From NCBI GenBank assembly GCA_030604975.1, contig JAUVUV010000188.1, positions 1 through 5,235 of the forward strand: a stretch of DNA of 5,235 nucleotides, written 5' to 3'. A program made the translations under genes and the position numbers. The DNA is from Candidatus Glassiibacteriota bacterium (GTDB lineage: Bacteria; Gemmatimonadota; Glassbacteria; GWA2-58-10). This document shows, piece after piece, positions 1 through 5,235 of this stretch; positions within the stretch are counted from its first letter, which is position 1; every line of letters starts with the position of its first letter. The notes beneath the pieces are model-generated. The model did not search any database. It saw nothing but the letters and a program-made list of their open reading frames with translations, and was not told where the DNA came from.

Positions 1-1717
1 CCACGTTCTCGCCCAATGACGCTTTCAGGCGCTGATTGCTCAGGAAAGCCTCTTCGACCGGAACACGCACGAAATGCCAGGGAGCCGGTAATCCCTCCGG
101 GCGCGCGGCAAGGTCTGAATCGCGATCAACTCCCTCGGCTTTGAAAGCCTCCGCCCAGACAAGAGGGTGGAAAGTTTCGCTCCAGCCGTCGAAGCGCGCG
201 CCCCTCTCCCAGGCTGCCTGAACCACATTTGAAATGCGGCGGTCTCCCCGGGCGAGCACACCTTCAAGGGCGCTCATTTCCGGGTCATGAATCTTGAGTG
301 TAACCGAGCGAGCACGAACCTGCCTTTGGATGCGCTCGATTTTACTTCGGATTAACTGCGGCGCCTGCTGTGTTTCCCATTGGAAGGGAGTGGCAGGTTT
401 CGGCACGAACGGGCTGAGAGCCACGTTGATATTGTGTTTTCCCGGAATTTTGTGAGCCACTGAAGCTACCCGGCGGATCAGCCTGGCGATCTCGTCCACA
501 TCATGATCGGTTTCCGTGGGCAGGCCGAGCATGAAATAAAGCTTTACCAGGGTCCATCCGGCCCGGAACGCCTCGGTGACCAGGTTGATAAGCTCCTCCT
601 CGTCGACTTTCTTGCCGATCACATTGCGCAGCCGCTCGCTTCCTGCTTCCACAGCGAAGGTGAGTCCGCTTTTTTTCCCGCTCTCGAGGCGTTCGAGAAG
701 TCGCAGCGTTTTACTGCTGACCCTGAGGCTAGGGAAAGAAAGTCTCACCCCGGACCCTTTCAACTCCGGCGCCAGACGCTCGACAAGCTCCTCGATCTCG
801 GGGTAATCCGCCGAGGAAAGAGAAAGCAGGGTAACTGTACCCCAGCCGCCTGCGCGCACACTTTTTCGAACAGTTTCGATTATCCTGCCGACCGAGCGGG
901 TCCGCACAGGTCGATAGTACATTCCCGCCTGGCAGAAACGGCAGCCACAGGTACAGCCCCGCATGATCTCAACGGCAAAATGGTCCTGGGCCAGCTCGGT
1001 TAGCGGCACAGGGAGACCGTCCGGGGCAGGCTGACTGTCGAGGTCGGCGACGCGCGTTACAATTATTGATTCCCCGGGTGCCGGGGTTTCCGGCCCGGGG
1101 ACGTATACACCCTCGATCCGGCCCAGAGCCTTAAGGCGTTCTTTGCGTGAGTCGCCTTTTGAGCCCAGCTCGAGTAGTGTCTGCGTAATCTCGCAAATGG
1201 CTGTTTCGCCGTCTCCCAGCACGAAAAAGTCGAAAAACGGGGCCATCACCTCGGGGTTCACCGCGCACGGTCCACCGGCACACACCAGGGGGTCGTTCTC
1301 ACTGCGTTCTCCCGCTCTGAGCGGGATTCCCGCCAGATCGAGCACGGTGAGTACGTTGGTGTAAGTAACCTCGGTCTGTAATGTAATCCCGACCAGGTCG
1401 AATTCACGCAAAGGAGTGAAACTCTCCAGGCTGTAGAGAGGGATGCAGTTGGACCGGAGGAGTTTCTCTGCGTCCGTCCATGGCGCGAAAGCCCTTTCCA
1501 CAAGGATCTGGTCAAAGCGGGAGGCAATGTTGAAGAGCACCTTGAGGCCGATATTGCTCATCCCGACCTCATAGACATCTGGATAGACCAGAGCCAGCTT
1601 CAGAGGTACGGAAGCGCGTGCTTTGCGTTTCATCCCGATTTCGGAACCGATATAGCGCGCAGGTTTTTTTACAAACGGCAGAACATGCCGCTGGAGTTCT
1701 TCGAGCAGAGCTGACAT
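1..1717 (-). CDS. B12-binding-type radical SAM protein, TIGR03960-like (C-terminus cut by window edge)
   Basis: The frame is open for 572 codons from ATG 1717 to the left edge; no stop is reached, so the gene is partial. Residues about 38-175 look like the cobalamin-binding-like Rossmann domain of this family (VYPDVYEVGMSNIGL, then VCAGGPCAVNPE and FFVLGDGE). The radical SAM core begins at EIMRGCTCGCRFCQAG: C255, C259 and C262 form the CxxxCxxC motif that ligates the 4Fe-4S cluster. FAVEAGSERLR (354-364) and VKLYFMLGLPTET (391-403) are typical core strands of the family. The family's usual Cys-rich tail is not seen and should lie just beyond the edge. The reaction is not known; relatives often sit near ribonuclease G or ribosomal protein genes, or are fused to a DUF2344 domain, which suggests RNA or ribosome modification (inference). 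The start is preceded by only a weak GGAA ribosome site and, about 20 bases upstream, by an intrinsic terminator. Family assignment is confident; function is unknown. Confidence 0.9.
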   Translation of the reverse strand, partial: MSALLEELQRHVLPFVKKPARYIGSEIGMKRKARASVPLKLALVYPDVYEVGMSNIGLKVLFNIASRFDQILVERAFAPWTDAEKLLRSNCIPLYSLESFTPLREFDLVGITLQTEVTYTNVLTVLDLAGIPLRAGERSENDPLVCAGGPCAVNPEVMAPFFDFFVLGDGETAICEITQTLLELGSKGDSRKERLKALGRIEGVYVPGPETPAPGESIIVTRVADLDSQPAPDGLPVPLTELAQDHFAVEIMRGCTCGCRFCQAGMYYRPVRTRSVGRIIETVRKSVRAGGWGTVTLLSLSSADYPEIEELVERLAPELKGSGVRLSFPSLRVSSKTLRLLERLESGKKSGLTFAVEAGSERLRNVIGKKVDEEELINLVTEAFRAGWTLVKLYFMLGLPTETDHDVDEIARLIRRVASVAHKIPGKHNINVALSPFVPKPATPFQWETQQAPQLIRSKIERIQRQVRARSVTLKIHDPEMSALEGVLARGDRRISNVVQAAWERGARFDGWSETFHPLVWAEAFKAEGVDRDSDLAARPEGLPAPWHFVRVPVEEAFLSNQRLKASLGENV

Positions 1718-1735
1718 CGAAACATTTCCGGCCGC

Positions 1736-1763
1736 AATAAAAAAGAGCCGATTTTTTCGGCTC
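1736..1763 (-). terminator. Intrinsic terminator just upstream of the radical SAM start
   Basis: Read on the minus strand, GAGCCGA (1763-1757), a five-A loop and TCGGCTC (1751-1745) form a perfect 7-bp stem. It is followed directly by six Us (1744-1739) and then AUU. The U-tract ends about 20 bases before the ATG at 1717. It can end transcripts coming from the lipoprotein gene. Because the promoter at 1834-1862 lies upstream of it, it must also be read through to express the radical SAM gene from that promoter. Confidence 0.82.
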
Positions 1764-1827
1764 CGCGAATTCAGGCTGAATGTATCTGTTGTCTTAACGA
1801 ATTTATCAGCCGCAACAAACGGATCAT
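1736..1827 (-). promoter_or_regulatory. Candidate attenuator leader (or small RNA) before the radical SAM gene
   Basis: The predicted transcript from about 1827 contains GGCTGA (1811-1806), which can pair with TCAGCC (1779-1774) across a 26-base loop, and then the 7-bp terminator hairpin. The first arm also contains CGGCT (1812-1808), which can instead pair with AGCCG (1762-1758) in the 5' arm of the terminator. Two mutually exclusive folds are therefore possible: one leaves the terminator free to form and the other disrupts it. The competing pairing is only 5 bp, so this is a candidate rather than a proven switch. A discrete RNA of about 90 bases ending at the terminator is the alternative reading. 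It matches no riboswitch class I can recognise and is too short for a typical cobalamin riboswitch. Confidence 0.4.
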
Positions 1828-1833
1828 GAGGAA

Positions 1834-1862
1834 ATATTAAGGTGGCCGGTTATGTAAGTCAA
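1834..1862 (-). promoter_or_regulatory. Sigma70-type promoter facing the radical SAM gene
   Basis: On the minus strand the -35 box is TTGACT (1862-1857, 5 of 6 consensus), followed by a 17-base spacer and a -10 box TAATAT (1839-1834, 4 of 6). The expected transcription start is near 1827. It lies in the 202-base gap between the lipoprotein and radical SAM genes. The resulting leader would be about 110 bases and would contain the hairpin at 1774-1811 and the terminator at 1736-1763. No clear terminator lies between the lipoprotein stop and this promoter. Confidence 0.6.
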
Positions 1863-1919
1863 GAAATTTAATGCGATTGCCGGTTCATCCCGGTGAAAAT
1901 TCACTTTTTCGGATCTGCT

Positions 1920-2369
1920 CTAAAAAATGAACTCCGCGCTCCATTCGCCGCTGTAGTCGGTTCCCAGCGCTGATCCGGACATTCTTTTACCGGTCAATTC
2001 TCCCTGGAAGACCGCAGTGCCTCCTCTGGGGTCCACTGCACGGAAAGAGAGGAAATCAGTCGAAATTATGCCGTCAGTGACGAGAAAAGTATCCACAGCC
2101 GCTCGGCCGAAGCCCTCGGCCAGCGGATCGATTTTGAACAGGAAACCCTCGAAACTGAAATCCCGCTGGAGTAGCTCGAGGCGCATCCCGCTGGTCTGAG
2201 CCATCTCGCCACTGGTAGAAACAAGGGAGATGGTACCTTCCCAGACTCCCTGCAACCTTCCAGGCCCGGGAAGCGAAACTATCTGCTCGTCTCCACAGCC
2301 CTGGAAAAACAGGGCCAGAAAAATGGCGGCGATTGTACAGGTTATCGCAGCTTTAGATAACCTCCGCAC
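1920..2369 (-). CDS. Small predicted lipoprotein of unknown function
   Basis: This is a 149-residue protein starting at GTG 2369. A ribosome site GGAG (2381-2378) lies eight bases upstream of that codon, and no ATG precedes the signal peptide. The N-terminus has a basic start (RRLSK), a hydrophobic core (residues 7-22) and a lipobox-like FQGC, with lipidation expected at C25. The residue after Cys is Gly, so there is no Asp at +2 to suggest inner-membrane retention by the E. coli rule. The mature part (about 38-149) alternates polar and hydrophobic residues and has the motif GVWEGTISL near its start and YSGEWSAEFIF at its end, with FQGELTGKRMSGSA between. This suggests a small lipocalin-like or similar beta-barrel fold (inference). 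It follows the barrel gene by 18 bases and is probably co-transcribed, so it may act with that protein in the envelope. I recognise no named family. Confidence 0.82.
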   Translation of the reverse strand: MRRLSKAAITCTIAAIFLALFFQGCGDEQIVSLPGPGRLQGVWEGTISLVSTSGEMAQTSGMRLELLQRDFSFEGFLFKIDPLAEGFGRAAVDTFLVTDGIISTDFLSFRAVDPRGGTAVFQGELTGKRMSGSALGTDYSGEWSAEFIF

Positions 2370-2377
2370 ACTAATAT

Positions 2378-2383
2378 CTCCAA
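2378..2383 (-). promoter_or_regulatory. Ribosome binding site of the lipoprotein gene
   Basis: TTGGAG on the minus strand lies in the 18-base gap after the barrel gene's stop and eight bases before GTG 2369. It decides the GTG start and supports independent initiation within a shared transcript. Confidence 0.65.
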
Positions 2384-2387
2384 GCTC

Positions 2388-3929
2388 TTAAAAGCTGAAA
2401 TCCAGACCCACCGAGAGACGCAGAGCGCTGGCTGCTGACACGCTGTAATCCGGCGGTACGAGCCGGGCCACATCCTGGTAAATCTGATGCGCCAGTTCAC
2501 CTCTCACCAAAAATCCGGGTACCAATGCGAGATTCACGCCTGCCCCGTAATGAAAAAAGGAGTACCTGTCCGTACCGGATGGAGGGCGGCCCTCATCCGG
2601 GAAAAGCAGCGTTCCCCCGCCGGCCAGCAGAAAGATTCCGCTGCTGTGTTTCCACGGGAAATAAAGAACCTGGGCCGCTGCCTCGGCTGCATCCATACCC
2701 CTTTCGGCAAATCCCTCATTCAGTTCAACAGGCAGGTAGCTTCCTGAAATTTCCAACGACAGGTTATCCGTCCAGTTGTATCCGAGGCGCATGCCGCTCA
2801 CAGCGGTTCCATTAAGCGAAAAGCGCGGCGAGAACATCTGATAGCCGACATAGGGTGCAAGGTAGAACTTACCACCGGCCCGGGCTTCAAACGGTCGGGC
2901 GAGCATGGGCAGGTGAAATCCGCCTCCCAGGTGAACCAGGTGAAGGAGGTCATTGCCCTGGCTCATCACGGCGTGGCCGCGGTAGCCGAAATCAAGCGAA
3001 AGGTCGGAAGTAACATAGAGTCTGCACCCGGCTCCGAAAACCAGGTCCAGAGCGGTATCAGAAAAGTCTCCAGCCTGTGTGTAGGCTATACCGCTTCCCA
3101 GCTCCAAATACGGTACGGCAAGCTCTCCAGGCTTGTAACTATAGGTAAGGCCTCCGGTGATAAAGGTACGGTCAACTCCTCCCTCCACCATGCCCGGCTC
3201 GGGGGGATTCAGGCGGCTGAAAGAAACCTCCACCTTATAGGCGAACTCCCTAGTAAAATTCTTTGCTGCAGAAAAACCTGCCGCAGCGGCAGCCTCTCCG
3301 TCAAAAATCAGCACACCCAGATAGGGGCTGAATGCACTTCGGCCGGTGAAAGACTCCACGGCGCTCAGCACGCTTTCCTGCTCCTCGTAAGGGAGTGCTG
3401 CAGCGGCCTCCTCAGGAACCTGTTCAACCGTATCGGCCTCAGCCGCTACAGAATCCAAGTCGGGTATTTCGCTCAGGCCCAGCAAAGCCATCAGGCTGTC
3501 TCTGGCCTGCTCTCTACTGCGGATCAAGTTGAACGCCGCTGTTGAACTGTCCCCCAACTCGGAGATAATCTGGATCTGGGAATCGATCAGGTTTTTCAGG
3601 CTGTCGGCTTCCTCATCTGTCAGCGGACGGTCATCCGGGTCGTAAGGGCCAATCAGATCCTCCCGGACCCAGCCGATCCGGCCTTCCGGAATAAGCACCC
3701 GCAGCCAGTTGCGGAATTTCCGTTCGGCACGCAGACGGTCGCCGCGGTAAAGAGTTGCCACCAGATTATAGCCGGTACCCGGCCCTTTGCGGATGTTGGC
3801 ATACCGGTTGGTAACCACCATCTCCATGGGAAGCTGCTGGCCTTTGAGCGATTCGCCCTCAGTTGCAAGGAACAAAACAGGCAGGAAAAGAATAATTTTC
3901 AAACAATTCGCTTTTATTATCACCGGCAC
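2388..3929 (-). CDS. Secreted SH3b protein with two tandem outer-membrane-type beta-barrels
   Basis: This is a 513-residue protein, read here from GTG 3929. An in-frame TAA lies two codons farther upstream, and no good ribosome site is visible. GTG 3923 or TTG 3902 are alternative starts; the last would give a compact signal peptide. Residues 11-22 are the hydrophobic core of a signal sequence. Residues about 36-95 are a bacterial SH3 domain (YANIRKGPGTGYNLVATLYRG, then IGWVREDLIG); such domains often bind cell-wall peptides. Residues 96-198 are an acidic, Ala-rich, partly helical linker. Residues about 199-345 and 354-513 each show eight amphipathic strands and resemble each other (SPYLGVLIF and APYVGYQMF at their starts). 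The chain ends LRLSVGLDFSF, with the terminal Phe expected for BAM-dependent outer-membrane insertion. The likely role is an outer-membrane protein that touches peptidoglycan through SH3b (inference). It is followed after 18 bases by a lipoprotein gene. Confidence 0.85.
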   Translation of the reverse strand: MPVIIKANCLKIILFLPVLFLATEGESLKGQQLPMEMVVTNRYANIRKGPGTGYNLVATLYRGDRLRAERKFRNWLRVLIPEGRIGWVREDLIGPYDPDDRPLTDEEADSLKNLIDSQIQIISELGDSSTAAFNLIRSREQARDSLMALLGLSEIPDLDSVAAEADTVEQVPEEAAAALPYEEQESVLSAVESFTGRSAFSPYLGVLIFDGEAAAAAGFSAAKNFTREFAYKVEVSFSRLNPPEPGMVEGGVDRTFITGGLTYSYKPGELAVPYLELGSGIAYTQAGDFSDTALDLVFGAGCRLYVTSDLSLDFGYRGHAVMSQGNDLLHLVHLGGGFHLPMLARPFEARAGGKFYLAPYVGYQMFSPRFSLNGTAVSGMRLGYNWTDNLSLEISGSYLPVELNEGFAERGMDAAEAAAQVLYFPWKHSSGIFLLAGGGTLLFPDEGRPPSGTDRYSFFHYGAGVNLALVPGFLVRGELAHQIYQDVARLVPPDYSVSAASALRLSVGLDFSF

Positions 3930-4019
3930 CCGTGGTTAAAGTTGGACTGGTTATTGAGTAAAAATCGGGCAAACAGCCGCTAAATCGTACATCGGAAAAT
4001 ATGACGGTGCGCTTTAGAA

Positions 4020-4829
4020 TTAAGTTTTTCTCAACTTAAGGGGCTTGATGGAATCGAAAAGCGCGGGCAAGGTGGCGATACCTCTCTCACAAGCGCGCTC
4101 GATAAAACGAAGAAGAATTTCCGCGGTTACCAGGGCGTCTCCCAGAGCACGGTGGCGGGCGAGAAAGCTGAGATTGAAAAACAAGGCAAGCTCATCCAGG
4201 TTTCGGCGGTCGACTTCCGGCAGCAGCCGTCGGGCAAGCCTTTTGGTGCAAAGTTTCCTGTTCAAAAGCCTGCCGCGGCAGGCAAGCGCAATCTCGCTCT
4301 GGATAAAACGCCAGTCGAATGAGACATTGTGTGCCACGAAAACAGCATCGCCCAGGAACCGGACAACTTCTTCACAGACCTGAGCGAACCTGGGGCTGTC
4401 TTCCAGCATGTCGTAGGAAATCCCGGTCAGGCTGGTTATCGGCCCGGGGATCGGCCTCTGGGGATTGATCAGAGTCTCGTAGGAGTCCACGATACGGCAT
4501 TCCGAAACCCTGACCATGCCGATCTCAATCACCCTGTCCGCAGGGGGCCTGAAACCGGTGGTCTCCACATCCACCACCACGTAGGTTGCCCGCTCCAATT
4601 CCAGGGGCTCGTCCTTTTCTCCGTATCCCGAAACTGTCCACCTTCCGTCCGGCAGCCTGTGGAAACGCGGGTCGGAACCGAGCATGGTGTGCGCAAGGCA
4701 CTCGGCCATTTCCCGGGTGGCCTGTTTGAGCGAAAGGACTCTCCGGCAGATTTCCTGCCCGCTCAGAGGCTCGTCTTTTAGCAGGTCCAGCGCCTGTTCA
4801 ACAGTCGAAAGTTTATGTACGAAAGCCAT
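4020..4829 (-). CDS. DnaQ-like DEDDh 3'-5' exonuclease with N-terminal winged-helix-like domain
   Basis: This is a 269-residue protein from ATG 4829, which has an AGGCG ribosome site about six bases upstream. The frame stays open to TTG 4871, but the predicted transcription start near 4873 makes that start unlikely. Residues about 8-68 form a compact helical region ending in a likely wing (FHRLPDGRWTV), resembling a winged helix. The exonuclease domain spans about 82-246. Exo I is VVVDVETTG, with D87 and E89. Exo II is AHNVSFDWRF, with D172. Exo III is HRALGDA, with H226 and D231. All five residues of the DEDDh active site are therefore present, and two-metal-ion 3'-5' hydrolysis of nucleic acid is expected. 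ITSLTGISYDML is typical of the DnaQ/PolC epsilon-like group. The replicative epsilon subunit lacks this N-terminal domain, so a repair or nucleic-acid turnover role is more likely than core proofreading (inference). The gene overlaps none of its neighbours. Confidence 0.9.
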   Translation of the reverse strand: MAFVHKLSTVEQALDLLKDEPLSGQEICRRVLSLKQATREMAECLAHTMLGSDPRFHRLPDGRWTVSGYGEKDEPLELERATYVVVDVETTGFRPPADRVIEIGMVRVSECRIVDSYETLINPQRPIPGPITSLTGISYDMLEDSPRFAQVCEEVVRFLGDAVFVAHNVSFDWRFIQSEIALACRGRLLNRKLCTKRLARRLLPEVDRRNLDELALFFNLSFLARHRALGDALVTAEILLRFIERACERGIATLPALFDSIKPLKLRKT

Positions 4830-4879
4830 ATAACGCCTAGTTTCAGTGGCTGTGAAACGCAAGAAAATCAATGTCTTAT

Positions 4880-4910
4880 ATTATCACAGAACTTGAATAA
4901 AACCTCCCAA
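4880..4910 (-). promoter_or_regulatory. Possible extended -10 promoter of the exonuclease gene
   Basis: On the minus strand TGTGATAAT (4888-4880) is an extended -10 element whose hexamer GATAAT matches 5 of 6 consensus bases. A weak -35 TTGGGA (4910-4905, 4 of 6) lies 19 bases upstream, a slightly long spacing that an extended -10 can tolerate. Transcription would start near 4873 and give a leader of about 43 bases before ATG 4829. Confidence 0.42.
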
Positions 4911-4959
4911 TGTTCAATTAGCACCTAGTGTCGTGTCCCGGAAATAAATCCCCCTCAGT

Positions 4960-4978
4960 CCCCCTTTAAGAAAGGGGG
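4960..4978. repeat. Hairpin 1 of the MITE-like element
   Basis: CCCCCTTT (4960-4967) and AAAGGGGG (4971-4978) form a perfect 8-bp stem with an AAG loop. No T-tract follows on either strand, so it is not an intrinsic terminator. Confidence 0.75.
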
Positions 4979-4992
4979 AGAAGGTGGTTATA

Positions 4993-5011
4993 CCCCCTTT
5001 CCGCAAGGGGG
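4993..5011. repeat. Hairpin 2 of the MITE-like element
   Basis: CCCCCTT (4993-4999) and AAGGGGG (5005-5011) form a 7-bp stem with a five-base loop. A TTTTGTTT run begins five bases after the stem on the plus strand, so weak termination of plus-strand transcripts is conceivable. Confidence 0.7.
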
Positions 5012-5079
5012 AGGGTTTTGTTTACAATCCACAGCCATTTCAAATCCGCCAATGACAATACCTTAATTCCCCCCCACCC

Positions 5080-5099
5080 CCCCCCTTGGCAAAGGGGGG
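5080..5099. repeat. Hairpin 3 of the MITE-like element, within the right terminal repeat
   Basis: CCCCCCTT (5080-5087) and AAGGGGGG (5092-5099) form an 8-bp stem with a GGCA loop. It mirrors hairpin 1 at the other end, so each terminal repeat is itself palindromic. Confidence 0.72.
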
Positions 5100-5113
5100 T
5101 CAGGGGGGATTTA

Positions 5114-5235
5114 AAAAATATTCTCTTTATTGTTTATCTATTTATAGGATAAGGTAATAGTTTATGTGCATTTTCCTGGAATATCAAGATTACTAACCGT
5201 CAAAACTGGCCGTGGAGATTTTCATTCAATTTGAG
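5114..5235. other. AT-rich non-coding right end
   Basis: No ORF, RNA gene or clear promoter can be supported here. The longest ATG frame on the plus strand (from 5164) has ten codons. On the minus strand an open frame of 11 codons enters from the right edge and stops at TGA (5200-5202). It could be the tail of an upstream gene, but it is too short to judge. Confidence 0.5.

Larger units (their letters stand above)
4945..5113. mobile_element. MITE-like non-autonomous element with terminal inverted repeats
   Basis: A 165-bp non-coding unit (4947-5111) starts AATCCCCCTCAGTCCCCCTTT and ends with the imperfect inverse, AAAGGGGGGTCAGGGGGGATT. It is flanked by TA on both sides (4945-4946 and 5112-5113), as expected for IS630/Tc1-mariner target duplications. 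TA is its own complement and extends the palindrome, so it cannot by itself prove insertion. The element contains three short hairpins and a unique core at about 5016-5062, and it encodes no protein. Its left end lies 37 bases upstream of the exonuclease -35 box. Confidence 0.6.

Noticed and set aside
503..1003. A 166-codon open frame on the plus strand
   Set aside because: It is antisense to the radical SAM core, including the cluster motif, and shows no family features.
1893..1904. GTGAAAATTCAC, a near-palindrome downstream of the lipoprotein stop
   Set aside because: It is short and AT-rich, with no second copy in the window to suggest an operator and no U-tract for termination.
2367..2390. 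The lipoprotein frame is in phase with the barrel gene, so readthrough of one TAA would fuse them
   Set aside because: The lipoprotein has its own ribosome site, signal sequence and lipobox, and sharing a frame has a one-in-three chance.
2913..3545. A 210-codon open frame on the plus strand
   Set aside because: It lies wholly antisense to the SH3b-barrel gene, has no recognisable domain, and its opposite strand encodes a coherent protein with signal, SH3b and barrel strands.
3961..3981. Weak GGC/GCC hairpin followed by ATTTTT on the minus strand after the exonuclease gene
   Set aside because: Only three continuous base pairs with a bulge; too weak to call a terminator, although partial termination is not excluded.
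4020..4039. TTAAGTT/AACTTAA inverted repeat at the end of the exonuclease gene
   Set aside because: The 7-bp stem is almost all A-T and no U-tract follows on the minus strand, so it is unlikely to terminate transcription.
4329..4781. A 150-codon open frame on the plus strand
   Set aside because: It is the antisense shadow of the exonuclease gene, whose catalytic motifs are intact on the other strand.
4925..4938. CTAGTGTCGTGTCC, which looks like an insertion sequence end
   Set aside because: No inverse partner is visible in the window and I cannot confirm the resemblance without a search.

Overview
The window holds four co-directional genes, all on the minus strand. They read right to left and are followed on the right by about 400 bases of non-coding DNA. 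In transcription order they are: a DnaQ-like DEDDh exonuclease with a predicted N-terminal winged-helix domain (4829-4020); a secreted SH3b protein carrying two tandem eight-stranded outer-membrane-type barrels (3929-2388); a small lipoprotein 18 bases behind it (2369-1920); and a B12-binding-type radical SAM protein of the TIGR03960 kind, whose C-terminal end runs off the left edge (1717-1).

The outer-membrane barrel ending in Phe and the lipoprotein signal point to a diderm (Gram-negative) bacterium. Coding DNA is moderately GC-rich, with AT-rich intergenic DNA. Two of the four genes start with GTG. No ribosomal RNA or lineage marker is present, so the phylum cannot be fixed. The mix of genes and the GC/C-tract repeat would fit a deltaproteobacterial or FCB-type environmental genome, but that is only an impression.

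The barrel protein and the lipoprotein look like one envelope transcription unit. The exonuclease is separated from them by 90 bases and belongs to DNA metabolism. It has a plausible extended -10 promoter of its own.

The most interesting regulatory stretch is 1718-1862. A good sigma70-type promoter faces the radical SAM gene, but a strong intrinsic terminator lies between that promoter and the start codon, ending only about 20 bases before the ATG. A second hairpin and a short ORF lie between the promoter and the terminator. This layout suggests transcription attenuation, or alternatively a small RNA gene.

Upstream of the exonuclease, 4947-5111 is a 165-bp non-coding element with imperfect terminal inverted repeats, three internal C/G hairpins and flanking TA dinucleotides. 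It resembles a MITE of the IS630/Tc1-mariner type. The remaining 120 bases at the right end are AT-rich and show no supportable gene.
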